From positions 51,697,393 through 51,761,392 of the forward strand of contig CM068544.1 in assembly GCA_035048495.1 (NCBI GenBank): 64,000 nucleotides of DNA. Direction: 5' to 3'. Shown here piece by piece: positions 21,801-33,778 of this stretch (positions within the stretch are counted from its first letter, which is position 1; every line of letters begins with the position of its first letter). The notes beneath the pieces are model-generated. The model was not told where the DNA came from. It was given only the letters and a program-made list of their open reading frames with translations, and searched no databases. This DNA comes from Euptelea pleiosperma. Taxonomy: Eukaryota; Streptophyta; Magnoliopsida; Ranunculales; Eupteleaceae. Position numbers and translations under genes: made by a program.

Positions 21801-24800
21801 TATGAATAAGATCTACAAATCGAAGGTCTAGGTGAAGCCATGGATGAACTTCAAGGAGTTGAAGAAACTCAAGCATGCTGGTGACTCTACCCCTTCGTTT
21901 ACCCCTTCTGATCTTGGGGTTAAACAAGAGAGAGAGGGAGGGTTTGGGCTGCAGATTGAAATCAATCCAATGGGTTGCTGTGCAAGTAAGCTGAAAGGCT
22001 TAAAGGTTGACCTTGATATGGCTCCTACACTGGCGAAGGAGACCAAGAATCGAATAACAAATCTTTTGTTGTTGCTACAAGTGATGGAAGAGAAGTAGAA
22101 GAATTGGTGCGGAAACCATTGAATCTGAGACTGAGAACTGTTCTTAAATCTCCTAAGGAGATCAGCGAAACTACAAGGATCGTAGAATTTCAAGAAAACC
22201 TTTTGTGTATGCCGCAGCCTCCGGAGAATCTTCCAAAATCGCTTCAATTGAGAGGTTTAGCGAAAGCACAGACTAACAAGAAGATCTCTTATCTCAATTG
22301 TTGTCTTAGAGAGGAGATAAATAGTTGTAGATCAGTCATGGTATCAACAAGGCGAAGTAGATCCCTCTCGAGTAACAACAACAAGAGATCTTCGTCTTCA
22401 AATGAGAATTCCTCGTCGCCTAAGCGACAAAAGGTGGAGCATGGTGCTTTAACGGAGCAACCTACATAGACGTCGAGATCTTTGGAGAATTCGAAGGCAT
22501 TGTGTTTGTCGCCAGCGCCTGGCTTGTGTTCGCCTATTGTGGTCGATAGATCAAAGAACAAGAAGTGAAGAAGATGATGGTGTACCTCAACGTCGCCACC
22601 ACCAATGATTGTCGCCGTTGTTGCCATCGTCTTCGCCATCAAACGTCGCCATCGCCAACGTTTGATGTTGCCGCCGCTACACGAGAGGTTGCGTTGGTTT
22701 CACAAACCCAAACCCCCTTTCTATCTTCAAGAGGAAGACGACTTCTTTTTTACTCAAGCCCACCTCTTATATTGTGTGGGCTTCCATTTAAGTCATCCCA
22801 AAGCCCACTTAAGGACCATAAGCCCTTAAGCCCAACTCTTTGTCTTATCAGCTTCACACTTATGGCCCAACTCTTTTTTAAGTGAGTCCCACCCACTTAA
22901 GCCCAAGCCGACTCACTTAAGCCAAGTGCAACACATTCAAGTCCATACCCAATCCACAATTCGATCCATACACCCGACCCACTAACTCGACCCATGATCC
23001 AACCCGGTTGAGTCAACCCATGACCTGCAAAAAAAAAGTTTCATTTTTTTTAAGTTACAGGTGGTAGCTTGAAGAATGTCTACAAGTTTTTTGTGGCGAA
23101 TTACCCAATATCGCCCATTGAAGCCTGTCTAATCAAGATGATTTCAAAGAGAAGACCTGCAATACCCTTTTATTGAAGATCGATTTGTCTACATCTGAAT
23201 TCGAGGTCGAATTCTTTTCAACCAGGAGGGTTTGATGCGAGAGCATTCTACTACGATGGTCGGCTGCCACACCAAATAAGCGAAGAGAGCCAGAGCACAT
23301 CCCGTTTTTACTATTTAGAGTAAATTCTAACTTTTGCTATTTTTAGATGAGTTTCAGATGTACTAAACGATAGTATGAGAATCTTAATTGCTTTAGGACT
23401 ACTTGTTTGTTTTAGAGTTTTATTTGTTTAGAAATTGGTTCTTTGAGTTGTAATAAGATTAGGATAGAGTTTGAGACTATTTTGAAGTCCAATAAGAGTA
23501 GTTTTGGACCCTCATAAATATAGGGCATGTGTAAACACGAGATGATGACTTGATTAATGAATTCGATATTTTCTTCTTTGGGAAATCTCTCTCGTAGTGC
23601 GAAATCACTCTATCTTGATGCAAATCCAAGCTATTTCGGTGAAATGCTGAATTTCCTTTCTAAAATCACAAAGCGGTTCTCCCGTCCTGCGTCAAGCATA
23701 CTAAGATTTTTGAGATGAACAACGATTATATATTTCTTGCAATGATCGTACATTTTCCCATAGTCAATAGGCACTTTTTATGTTGTCTTTCTTCAAGGGG
23801 AGACTAAAGGGATTTTTTAGATGAACCAACATATTTACCCCAATTTTTCACTCATTTACCTCTTATGTTCCTCCTGCTCGAATGCCAAATCTTGCAATTT
23901 ACCTATTTGAAATGGAAGAAAATGGATCCTATGATTCTTCTTCAGAATCTACTAATTCTTCTCCCTTCATTACCCTTCTACGTTCCGCTCATAAAAGAAA
24001 GGAAAAAATCCAATGACTGGTTTTATCATACTAACTCTAACTGCACTTTTTGACTAATTGGTTCCTCTACCATGCTAATTCCAGACACAATCATCATCAT
24101 CATAAGCCTTTTCCCAACGGCATGGGGTCAGCTGCACAAATCCTGTTCCTCCATTCAATCCTATCTAAAGCCATCTCTTCCGCACTAAGGCAAGTTTCTT
24201 GAAATCTCCTCATCTTTTTTGGCCTTCCCCTCACCCTTTTAGGCCCTTGGACTTGCACATTCCTCCTCACTGGTATTGTTATTGGTCTTTGTTGTACATG
24301 ACCAAACCATCTCAATCGACTTTTTCTCATATTATCACTTATTGGGGCTATTCCTATATTTTCACAAATGCTTTCATTTCTAAATTTGTCTTACCACAAA
24401 CACAGTAAGACCACAAAAATGGTTGCAATTTCAGATTGTATGTTTAAACTTCATATGAATGCCAATCAAGCAGCTGCACAATGAAAGAATCCAGCAGTAG
24501 GTATTGCACAACATTTGGTGGCAACATTATTTATTTCATTTTACTTCTACGAAATGGTACGAACTTCAAATCCAACAAAAAATAAGTATGGATATCAATG
24601 CTTCACGACAAAATCTCTCAAAAGTTTGCAAAAAACTTAATGCATGCATATGCCCAAAACAAGACAAACATAAACTAATAATACATGCATGTATTTTCTC
24701 TACGCATTTATCAATATGACGATGACAAGTAATGTCACATGTGCGTATGTGCTTTCTGGTAATCATATTACATATGTAGTCGTACTTCACCTAGGTTGAT

Positions 24801-25565
24801 GAACCAACCCAGTTTCGGATCCAAACCCCACGTTTTAACTCTCAAGATCTTCCAACACTAATCTTCTCTAAATTTATCCCCAATTATCATCAGAAACAAC
24901 TAAGAAACATGGTAACCATGAAGTCGAATAGATTCAAGCACAAGCTGAACATTTGAAAAAGGTAAACTCACAGTGAAAGCGACAATGGCAGATGACAAAG
25001 CAAGAAACCCGTACTTTGCCATGCCTTCTGAGAACCCAATGAAAGTATTTGCAATTCCAAACATAACTCTCCACAACACAATGCAGAGTCCAACTCCTGC
25101 GGCCCCAATCAGCACCACATAATTCCTCCTCCAAAATGCCTCGATTTGCAGCCCAACGGCTTCACGGTACCGCAAGAACGCCGATCGAACTGCCGACAAC
25201 GGCTTATCAAAGACCGTTTTCGTGAAATTCCCATTTGGTTTACTGAAATTAGAACTCCTTGAAGAGAAATACCTAGACCCAAATGGATACCCATTAAGTT
25301 TACTAAACCCTAAGCGTCTAGAAGAGAACGAAGAAATTTCATGGAAACATAGCTTTGAATGGATTTCGGAGATTAAACTTTTTGAATTTGAAAACGGAGA
25401 TGGGAAAATCAAAGAAGAGTAACTTCTAAGGGGATTGTGAGCGGAAGAAGTGTATGAGAAGTAAGTTGCAGAGAAAACACCGGTTTGAGATGTGGGTTTT
25501 GAGGGGATTTGATTGAAACGTAATCTGTGGAGAGATTCAATGATTTTTCTGGAGGGTTTTGCCAT
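18811..25565 (-). CDS. TIM21-like mitochondrial membrane protein
   Basis: Three exons on the minus strand (25565-24972, 20097-19825, 19077-18811) join in phase 0 to 377 residues. The N-terminal 110 residues are Ser/Arg-rich and low in acid, as in mitochondrial presequences. Hydrophobic segments lie at about 149-167 and 184-200. The following domain contains GAPLSGTDLRAYVMSGGG, then KRCFLIFPIRGSERKGLV and LLAVDIPMRTGPDQRLFLIG; the tail (335-377) is a charged coiled coil. From memory this matches the plant family of At2g40800/At3g56430, annotated as import inner membrane translocase subunits related to TIM21; the biochemical role is not established here. Intron 1 is 4.9 kb and contains an LTR element and an RTE fragment. 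A GFB copy lies 250 bp upstream of the ATG. Confidence 0.82.
21010..21096. repeat. Left member of a direct repeat flanking the LTR element
   Basis: From 'aacgaacaat' to 'ctttcttcgaggggag' this stretch is repeated, with substitutions, at 23714-23802 on the far side of the LTR element and in the same orientation. It ends in a purine tract of the kind found next to a 3' LTR. Confidence 0.65.
21100..23694 (+). mobile_element. Non-autonomous LTR retrotransposon with captured exon
   Basis: Two direct repeats, 21100-21625 and 23233-23694, both begin TGATG and end with TCCTGC.TCA. A purine tract (AGGAGGG, 23224-23230) precedes the second. After the first, GTGTCAAAGC (about 21632-21641) resembles a decayed initiator-Met primer-binding site. 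The flanks AGCGT (21095-21099) and AGCAT (23695-23699) are a 5-bp duplication with one CpG-type change. The 1.6-kb interior has no gag or pol. It is antisense to the TIM21-like gene, inside its intron 1. Confidence 0.82.
22339..22568 (+). pseudogene. Captured first exon, possibly of an FHA/AAA-type ATPase
   Basis: The frame starts MVSTRRSRSLSSNNNKRSSS, continues SPKRQKVE, meets a TAG at 22467-22469, then continues in the same frame with ENSKALCLSPAPGLCSP to a stop near 22568. This layout resembles the low-complexity N-terminus of plant AAA-type ATPases of the At4g02480 type, recalled from memory. It lies in sense orientation between the LTRs. The donor gene identity is tentative; the upstream frame (22104-22338) is unrecognised. 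Confidence 0.5.
23714..23802. repeat. Right member of a direct repeat flanking the LTR element
   Basis: Matches 21010-21096, ending 'ctttcttcaaggggag'. It begins 19 bases beyond the right LTR. It could be the remnant of an older or nested element related to the one between the copies. Confidence 0.65.
24087..24340 (-). mobile_element. RTE-type LINE 3' end
   Basis: The minus strand encodes RLRWFGHVQQRP, then GPKRVRGRPKK and DRIEWRNRI, the C-terminal tail of plant RTE reverse transcriptases. It ends in an ATG-repeat tail (TCATCATCATCAT on the plus strand at 24090-24102), typical of RTE. Only the extreme 3' end is present, in the TIM21-like intron and in the same orientation as that gene. Confidence 0.82.
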
Positions 25566-25814
25566 TTAGGTTCGACAGACAGAAAAAAGAGAGAAGATTA
25601 GAAAGAAAGATCAACAAAAAAGTACCTGGTTTTGTTTTCCGGTGCTTCGGTTCTTTGCGGTAAGTGGCACAAGACCATAATTTACAGCGTTTTCTGTGTT
25701 TCGTTCTTAAATTAATTTCTGTGCTCCACTGCTCACGTTAGCATATGTTCTATTTCTCTAGTTTACGCCCGCTGCTCACGTTAGAATTGCTGTGTTTGTC
25801 GACTTAACGAGCTG

Positions 25815-26150
25815 CAGTCAACGGACTACAGCCAATGTGAGCCACGTGGCACATTCTTAAGAGGACACTAACCTTATAGATGTTTGTCCAATTATTAGAT
25901 GGATCTACAGAACAAAAATAAACCTGATCAGTAATTTACAAGCGTTGGATTGACGTTATTTTCATGGGTTGATTTTAACCGTAGTAATTTGAGCCTTATT
26001 TGGGTACAAAGATCTAAAGGTTTTAAATCACTAATCAGGCTGATTTTTGGTTTGTAGGTCCACCTAGTGATTGGCCAAATATCCATACGGTCAGCATCCT
26101 ACCACATGGCTCATATTGGCTGCAGTCAGCGGCGTCGCCGACTGCAGTCG
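25815..26150. repeat. GFB fold-back element upstream of the TIM21-like gene
   Basis: The left arm has GCCACGTGGC at 25841-25850; the right G-box has decayed to CACATG (near 26103). Outer arms share CTGCAGTC motifs (near 25812 and 26120). The element lies about 250-590 bp upstream of the ATG at 25565. Confidence 0.8.
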
Positions 26151-26606
26151 TTGTCGAAAGGTTTGACTTTGGACGCCGGGAGGGTAGCACTGCGTCCCGA
26201 GTCTCCCGACTCGACTCCAGACTATCCACGTCAGTATTGTAGAACAGGTTCAACAGAAACCGTCTTATGAGCCCAATACCAGAACAGGTGGCGTACATGC
26301 ATTGGATGAAGGCCCCACCTAAGGGATTACTGGATTATTCTCCCAATGCGGATGCATTTCAGTCAACAGTTGAGGAAAATATATCTGTATGTTCAGCAGA
26401 AGGTTGAGAATCTTGAGAACACCAAATTGCTTTTACCTAGTGGATCTCCCATTAATCCTTGATGGGACCCGTTCAATGGTTGGTCTGAACGGGTCCCACT
26501 GAGGATTGATTTATTTAGCTTGGTAGCATGCACTGATAGCAAAAACATGGTACTATATGATTCCACTCATTTGGGACATAGGTGACATGCCATGCAAGCC
26601 CATCTT
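26151..26606. other. Intergenic DNA, nothing recognised
   Basis: Spacer between two fold-back elements; no frame or repeat could be supported. Confidence 0.5.
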
Positions 26607-26959
26607 TGATACGAACGTCCATTTCAAAAAAATTACACGTGGAACATTCTTTGGACCAACTGACACCATGAAGGTTTGGCCCACACATTGATGGGTCTAT
26701 ACACTAAAAAAATTAGCCAGACAGTGGTTTTCTAGCCGTTAGATTTAAGCATTTTTCATTATGGGCTTCATGAACATGCTTAAATGGGTAAAAAGCCCAT
26801 GAGGAAAATGCTCAAATCCAACAGATATGAATCACCAATCAGGCTGATTTTTGGTATGTAGGCCCACCAAGGGAGGGCCCAAACATTGCTGCCTGGAAGA
26901 GTGCACCACGTAGCATTTGGGGAAGAATATATCAACTTTTAAAACAACCTTCCGTATCA
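26607..26959. repeat. GFB fold-back element, TGATAC-ended subtype
   Basis: TGATACG at the left and CGTATCA at the right bound the copy. The left G-box CACGTG is at 26636-26641; the right is CACGTA. The centre has the 'gggcttcatgaacatgc' insert of this subtype. Confidence 0.75.
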
Positions 26960-26987
26960 CAGATTTATCCACGCCCACGCCCACGCC

Positions 26988-27383
26988 GAGTAAAACTTGT
27001 GTCACAAGATGTTGTGACGGAAGCCGGTCACAGCACTCAATACGAGCCACGTGGAACACGATCAGAGGGCACTGACCGTATGGATGTTTGGCCAGTCCCT
27101 CAGTGGGCCTACAAACCAAAAATCAGCCTGATTAGTGATTTACAACCTTCGGATTTTTGCACCCAAATAATTCTCAAATTCCTACCGTTAACATCAACCC
27201 ATGAAAATAACTTCAATAGAATCGGTTAGAAATCACTAATCAAGCTGATTTTTGGTTTTTCGGTCCACCGAGGGACTGGCAAAACATCCATACGGTCATT
27301 GTCCTCTAATAGTATGCCACGTGGCTCGTATCTAGTGCTGTGACCGGCTTCCGTCACAACATCTTGTGACACAAGTTTTACTC
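26988..27383. repeat. GFB fold-back element, best-preserved copy, 9-bp target duplication
   Basis: Ends are GAGTAAAACTTGTGTCAC and GTGACACAAGTTTTACTC, perfect over at least 18 bp. Flanks GCCCACGCC (26979-26987) and GCCCATGCC (27384-27392) differ by one C/T. G-boxes are at 27048-27053 and 27318-27323. Each arm holds a terminal hairpin: GTCACAAGATGTTGTGAC (27001-27018) and GTCACAACATCTTGTGAC (27353-27370). The GAG...CTC ends and 9-bp duplication suggest a Mutator-like origin. Confidence 0.88.
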
Positions 27384-27560
27384 GCCCATGCCCATGCTTA
27401 TAATTCCCTCGTCGAATTCTCCATTAAAGAGTCAGAGATTGCAGATTATCCGCAATCTAGTCAACGCTTTCTCCTTCGTAGATGGATAAGATCATCCACT
27501 CATATTTTGAGCTACAAACTGTTACAATCCCGCCAAAAGGAAATTTAATTTAAAAATTAG

Positions 27561-30500
27561 CTATGAAACCGAATGCCTTTTCCGCCTCCCATTCTTCATT
27601 TCTGATCCTTGAGACTTCTTCCCAGGTTTCTGCCGCTTCCCTCCAGTCGGGCCGCTGAAGATTCCAATCCGTCCAATCCCCTTCGAGAGTGACGTGAGGA
27701 ACGTCTTCCCATGCCCCGACTTCTCCATCATTCCTTGCTTCATGAACACCTGTTCCTTCTCCAGTTCACTTAGCCTCACCCGCATTCTTGATATCTCGAG
27801 CTTCAGCTCTCGGTTCTCCCTCCTCAATGACGCGTAATTATCTCGCGGGGACATGGCAGCACTGGGGACCCCACTGCAGATCCTCTGTGACAGGAATCCA
27901 TCCCCAGAGCTCCCCGAGAGGGCGTTCTTCAGGCGGATCTGCTCAAAGAAGAGAACCCGGACTGCCATTTGGACCGGGAGACGGTCATTCTGTGCAGCAT
28001 GGCTGCAGGCTTCTTGAGAGAGCTTCTGGCAATCTATGAACTTGCATAGCTTCTTGCATTCAGTTTCAGTTAGCATTGGATGGGCCTGAACAAGCAATTA
28101 CGAAATCATAAAAAACAAATAATTGAGCAAATATTAAAAAGTTCTTCTGCGCCATCCAATCGATGGCTTCGGCCTAAAATTCACTGATGGGATGGTCGAA
28201 AACTACCAAATTAAATGAAAACAATTTGATCAGTATTTGCACTTTGAGCAACAAAAAAAAAAGTTGTCAGTTATCAACATAAGATTCTATCGTACCTTTG
28301 AAACAAAAAAATAGAATTATAAGACTAAGATGGAAATTAAATATAAATCAGTATGGACCATGATCAATCCCAACTCAATCAGACCTGGGCCTTCCATTTT
28401 GCTGAACCGAACCCCGCAAACTCAAAGGGAAAAGTACCTTTTCATGGTACTGGTTGAGTCAGTTAAAAGCTCGTTGATTTTCCATAAATTTGGCTGCCAG
28501 TTCTAACATTTCACTAAAACCAGAGTTTGGACTCAACACCCAACCAACAAAATTATGAAAATTGGCAGAAACTATGAAGCCATATTTCAAATGATAGCAG
28601 CAGTCACAGTGTTTAAACTTCAAGGTGATAGGTCACACGAATGGATGATCCCAAACATCCAACCAGTTGACGTTCATTTTATGGACCATCCATCATAATT
28701 GGTGTGTCTAAATGAATGCAATTGAACAGATAATTAGGATGACCCAATCAGGTCGATTTGGCCTGGGAGATGTCCTAGGTAAGACCTACCCAGTGGTTCC
28801 CCACCTTGCATGGAAAGTGCATTGTTATTCTGTTTCTTCCATTTTTAAAGTTCAGAGAATTACCTTCAAATATATATCAACTGCCCTGTATAGCCCATCG
28901 TCGATAACGCGGGCGTAGTCAGGTAAGATCTCAAGGATAGCAAGGAATTTTTGCAGACTCAGATATGGATCAGGTGCAATTTCCGCAAGATATGCGTCAA
29001 CAAGGCGTCCAACTTTCAACACTGAACCATGACTAGGAGAACCGAGACCATCAGATTCATACCCATACTGTGATGCTTCTTCAGGTTCTTCCTCTTCGAT
29101 CCGCTGCAAGAAATTTATCAGTATCCGATGGACAGTATCAACATCAAAGAGAGAATCGCCACTCTGCACGGAAGGGATAAGAAGGTCATCAAGTGACACC
29201 ATCTCCAACCGGAAACCAATCCTCCTTTCAAGCTCAAGCCTGCAGGCAATGGTAGCGTCCACCACAATCGCCAGTTTCAGCATCCCAAACAGAAAACTCA
29301 GTGGAATTGATGAGCTTTTCTCCGTTGGCAGGAGACCTACAAGGGTTTCCACAATTACACACTGTTCATTTTCTGTCATGCCGGAATGTGGTTTTATCCT
29401 CGCCGGATCCCAAACTTGACGTTTTCCACTACCCTTCAAGGATGTCTGGGCGTAATGCATTAGCGACACAGTAATGCTGTCCGGTCGAACACCTGTTCTT
29501 CTCATGGCGGATATCACTCTCTGATAGAAATCAATCTTTAATACAGAGAGGTCTTCGACCCACCACTCAGGACAATCTGCATTTAGTTTCCCTGACCCAC
29601 CATCACAGTCTAAGCGAGATAAGCCTGACACCAACTGCTCCTTGCTAGCATTCATAGCAATCGCATCCACACATCTGTTTACAATCCCCACCTCCTCTGC
29701 TATAGGGGGTAGTATCTCACAAATGGATAGGACTTCCACCGATTTCTCAAGACTCTGTACCACGACTTCGTTCAGATAGGTTTCTGTTCGGGCGATGAGG
29801 TTTTCTTCCCAGTAATCTTCGGTCATTTCCAGGTATTCTGCGGCACAGCGAAGATGGGCAACATTTTCTGCAGTGATCTCAAAATTTGTGCCATAACAGA
29901 ATTTTGCTGCAAGTTCAAATGTCTGGGGCCCACCAGGTAAGTTGAGCAGCTCCAATTTCGAAAGATTTGAATCCCTGGCGTCTGCCACCATTTTCCTGAT
30001 CTTTCCACTTCGAGAGACCAGTGGGAACTTCAATAAAGCAGATCAAAATTCACAGGTATCAGTTTTCCGAAAAATTAAGATGTGGAAGTGGTTGACTACT
30101 TGATTATGCTGTAGTATGGCAACATTAAATAAATATATTATTGCCTACTAGCAAATGTGTGTAAAACTCGCTTGAGTACTCCAAAAACATGCAGTGCTCA
30201 CTCAACACGATCAAAATGATAAAATTCAGGAACACGCATCACTTGCATAAGAAATGAACAACTTAAATATGTTCCGAAGAAAAGAGATCTCCCTTACCTT
30301 GTGTAATAGAAAAGACTCGCCATCAACAATAATTGTAATGTCCCCTGCAACATCTGAAAAGATCCTGCATATGGATGGAGAAACATTATATAAATGGGAT
30401 TTGCCTAATCCAATAGCCATGTAAAAGAAATCAAACACAAATGGACATAGATAATCAACATAGCACAGTGGAAACGATCATATTGAACATCTCAAGAATA

Positions 30501-31891
30501 TCCATGTATAAGGGATTGCAATATTGAGTAATTTTCTATGAAAGGTAAGGTCAAAACAAGTTCACCTTCCTTGTTTCCATAAATTCTATTGATATGTTTC
30601 CCAGTACTGCAAGGACATTGGACCAATACGGTGTGGATACGACATTTATACTTAAAATCGAAGCAACTGTGTACAATTCGGTTTAACCTTAACTTTCACA
30701 TTATGAGGGGATTGCTTAAAACGGCATGCAGAATATTATAAACAAAACAAACATCACACCAATGGCAACATGGGAAGATGTCTCTACAAATCCAGATGAA
30801 AAAAGAAAGTAAACCAAGTTCTACATGCAGAAAAATCCAATTCTAGTGGAACCAAGGATTAATATCTCAGACGATTCCAAGTTATCTCAACTTGCTCGAG
30901 TCCAAGCCTCACGAACAAAGACTAGTCTGTGTCTCCGACAAGTCAATGTGGCGCCAATAGACGAGTCAGCTCATAATGAACCCATCCACATTGCTGAGTG
31001 AAAACTCATAGCAAACTCAAGCCCAAGAAACCAACTGTAGTATTGCTTATCTTAATTCAAAAAAAACCCAGAAAAGTAATAATTCGACTTCCAGGAAGAA
31101 CGCCATAATTAAATTTAACATAAAAGATGTTAATGCTGCAACAACACAAAAAAAAAAAAAAAAAAACCCTATCCGAGCCTCTAGATCTAGATACTAATCC
31201 AGTCAGAGTTATTTTTGGCAAAAACTAAAATTCAAAAAAATAAAATCTAAAAGGGAGCTTCCTAAAGAAAGTTTAGAAAAAATATATTCTTAGGCTCTCT
31301 CTGTATGGTGATCAACAAATTTTTTTTACAGAAAAACGATTTGTACATCAGAAAGGGTTGAAATAGAAAAAAGTTTTACGACATTTGTATGCAAAAATCA
31401 TTTCTAGAAAACTTATTCAAGGCAACCATACAAACCCTGAAATGAAAACCAAATCAAATAAAAACAAATCCTGAAATTCCATTAATTCCTAACAAAACCC
31501 TAGAAAAAAAAGTGACAAATTAAATAGCATATCAAACAAAATAGAAGAAAAAGGAGGAAGCTAAATGATCAGAATACCTGCAAATCTAAAATAATTGATT
31601 CAACACCCTGGAAAAAAAAAATTATCTACTGAACTACTACTTGTAAATCAAAACAAATAGAAACATCTACAGAACTAAACCATAAAATTAGGAGAAAAAA
31701 AGACAAAATTTAAAATAAAATAAAAAAAAGATTAATTAGATCTTCATCAGATTATGAAAGTAATTCCGAGTAGAGAATATATGAAATTAATGAGAAACGG
31801 ATATTTATTGTAATTACCGGTTACTGAAAGAGTTGCAGAACTTGGGAGTGGTGGAGCGGTTGAAGGAAGGGAAAGGGTTCTCAGACACCAT
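27561..31891 (-). CDS. NPH3/RPT2-like BTB-domain protein
   Basis: Exons 31891-31818, 30364-30298, 30027-28864 and 28085-27561 join to 609 residues. The BTB/POZ domain spans about 26-125 (IFSDVAGDITIIVDGESF, then FELAAKFCYG and LRCAAEYLEM). The NPH3 domain runs from about 200 (WWVEDLSVLKIDFYQRVI) to about 470, including YRAVDIYLKAHP and CKFIDCQKLSQEACSHAAQN. A coiled coil follows at about 505-540. Members act as plasma-membrane signalling adaptors and as CUL3 substrate receptors, in phototropism, auxin transport or immunity. The C-terminus RKRHSVS keeps the antepenultimate serine used for 14-3-3 binding in NPH3. The tail resembles the SR1IP1 (At5g67385) group, but the subgroup is not settled. 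The start codon is the only ATG in exon 1 in frame with BTB. A GFB element lies 230 bp upstream. Confidence 0.93.
30365..31817 (-). other. Intron 1 of the NPH3-like gene
   Basis: 1453 bp, AT-rich, with a poly(A) tract at 31147-31166 and no element with visible ends. Intron 3 of the gene (28086-28863) likewise holds nothing recognisable. Confidence 0.6.
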
Positions 31892-32121
31892 CCCACTTCA
31901 CTTTCATCAGCAATGTTTTGTCTGAAAGGAGCAGGAGAGAGGGGGGGGATGTTGCAATGGAGTAAGTACGAAGGGAAATAAAATTACAAGAATACCCCTG
32001 TTACTCTTCATGATATACAGATTTACCCCTTCTTGTTTTTAAACCTTTCTCGACCTTCTCTTTTACTTTTTCCTGTCGTTATTGACTGAGAAAAGGTTAT
32101 AATAAAGGAGTTCATGCGAAG

Positions 32122-32513
32122 GAGTAAAACTTCTGTCAAACCATTACACAGAACCTTCTGTCACAACGCATAATAAGATCCACGTGTCAGAATTTTAGTG
32201 GACTATAACCGTATAGATTTTTTTCTAATACCTCGGTAGATCTGTAAACAAAAATAAACCTAATTAGTAATTTATAACCTTTGGATCTTTACCCTGAAAT
32301 AACGCTCAATAATGTTCAAATTCCTATCGTTAAAATCAACCCATGAAAATAACCTAAATATAATCAGTAATCAGGTTGATTTTTGGTTCAAAGGTGCATC
32401 GAGGGATTGGCCGAACATCAATACGATCAGTGTCCACTAAGAGTGTTCCACGTGGCTCATATTATCCGTTATCGAATAATCATCTGTCATAACTTGTGAC
32501 AGAAGTTTTACTC
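32122..32513. repeat. GFB fold-back element upstream of the NPH3-like gene
   Basis: Ends GAGTAAAACTTCTGTCA and TGACAGAAGTTTTACTC match the outer termini of 26988-27383. G-boxes are at 32181-32186 and 32449-32454. No clear target duplication remains. The near end is 231 bp from the ATG at 31891. Confidence 0.8.
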
Positions 32514-32569
32514 GAACCTGAAGAGATTCGAATGCAGGGCAGTACAGAACAATGAACGTTATGGACGGA

Positions 32570-32955
32570 TAAAACTTTTATGGCAGTAGACTGTCATTGA
32601 GGGCGATGATAGCCCACAATACGAGCCACGTGGCATGATATTAGAGGATTCTGACCGTATAGATGTTTGGCCAATCCCTAGCTGGACCTACAAACTAAAA
32701 ATCAGCCTGATTAGTGATTTCAAACCTTTGGATATTTGACCCCAAATAATGGACCATAATGCTCACATTCCCACGGTTAAAATCAACCCATGAAAGTAAC
32801 TACAATCCAACGCCTATAAATCACTAATCATGTTGATTTTTGGTTTGTAAGTCCACCTAGAGATTGGCCCCACATCTATACGATCAGCGTCCTCTAATAA
32901 TGTGCCACGTGGGTCATATTGTGGGCTGTAATCAGCTGTCGTCGAAGTAACCAGG
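32570..32955. repeat. GFB fold-back element
   Basis: Both G-boxes are intact (32627-32632, 32906-32911). The outer arms ('gcccacaat' / 'attgtgggc') pair with each other but differ from those of its neighbours. It lies head to tail with the copy at 32122-32513. Confidence 0.78.
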
Positions 32956-33179
32956 TTCCCACACGAATCGGATCGTGATTTGTTTGGATACAATGTTAGC
33001 GGAAGTGAGGATTTAAGAGGGGGTCGACCGTCGAGATATTTCTAACCTGAACAATTAGGTCGGTGATCATTGTCACTGACCGACTTATCTGTCACATTGT
33101 CAATTTACGGGAAAAAAAAGAGGAAAATGTACAGAGAAACAGTTTTTCTTTGGGCCCGGCAGCTTGTAGCCTTGTACCC

Positions 33180-33505
33180 CTACTCAAAAATCCAAGGTGG
33201 CACATTTTTTCTGGCCACTGATCCATGAATGTTTGGCCCACCTCATGGTGGATTTACATAACAAAAATCAGCCTGATTGATGATTTCCAGCCATTGGATT
33301 TGAGCTTTTATACCATCATGGAGCTTCATAAACAGGCCTAAGAATTAATTCGAACCCATGAAGCCCATGCAAAAAAAATAAAAATAGCTCAAATCCAACA
33401 CCTAGAAGTCATCAATCAGGCAATTGATAGGTGGCCACAAATGGGTGGGCCAAGCATTTCTGGTTCAGTGGGCCCAAAGAGTGCCATCACATTTTCAGAG
33501 GGGTC
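33180..33505. repeat. GFB fold-back element, diverged
   Basis: The centre contains the 'gagcttcataaacaggcc' insert of the TGATAC subtype. Both G-box positions have lost the motif ('aggtggcac' and 'gtgccatcac'). Confidence 0.68.
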
Positions 33506-33778
33506 TTATCAAACTTAGCCCCTCTCTTAGTCTCTTATCTTTTTCACGGTTAGGACCATGGTTTAAAAAGGGATCGTGTTGTAAAGCATAAAGGTGGGAG
33601 ACCAGTATTTTGCCAGAATCTATGGTGTTTTAACCGAAAAAATAAAAAGGCAAATAAAGGTAAAATAATTACTGTTACCATTTTCTAGACCATGATCAGA
33701 TCCAATCTTAGCATTTGATGGGTCCTACTTAGGTCAAAAAGTTTATCCAATTAACGAAAAGGAAAAAGATGTAACAAG

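Noticed and set aside
22289..22642. 117-codon minus-strand frame within the LTR element
   Set aside because: It is the antisense shadow of the captured serine-rich exon; its composition reflects the other strand.
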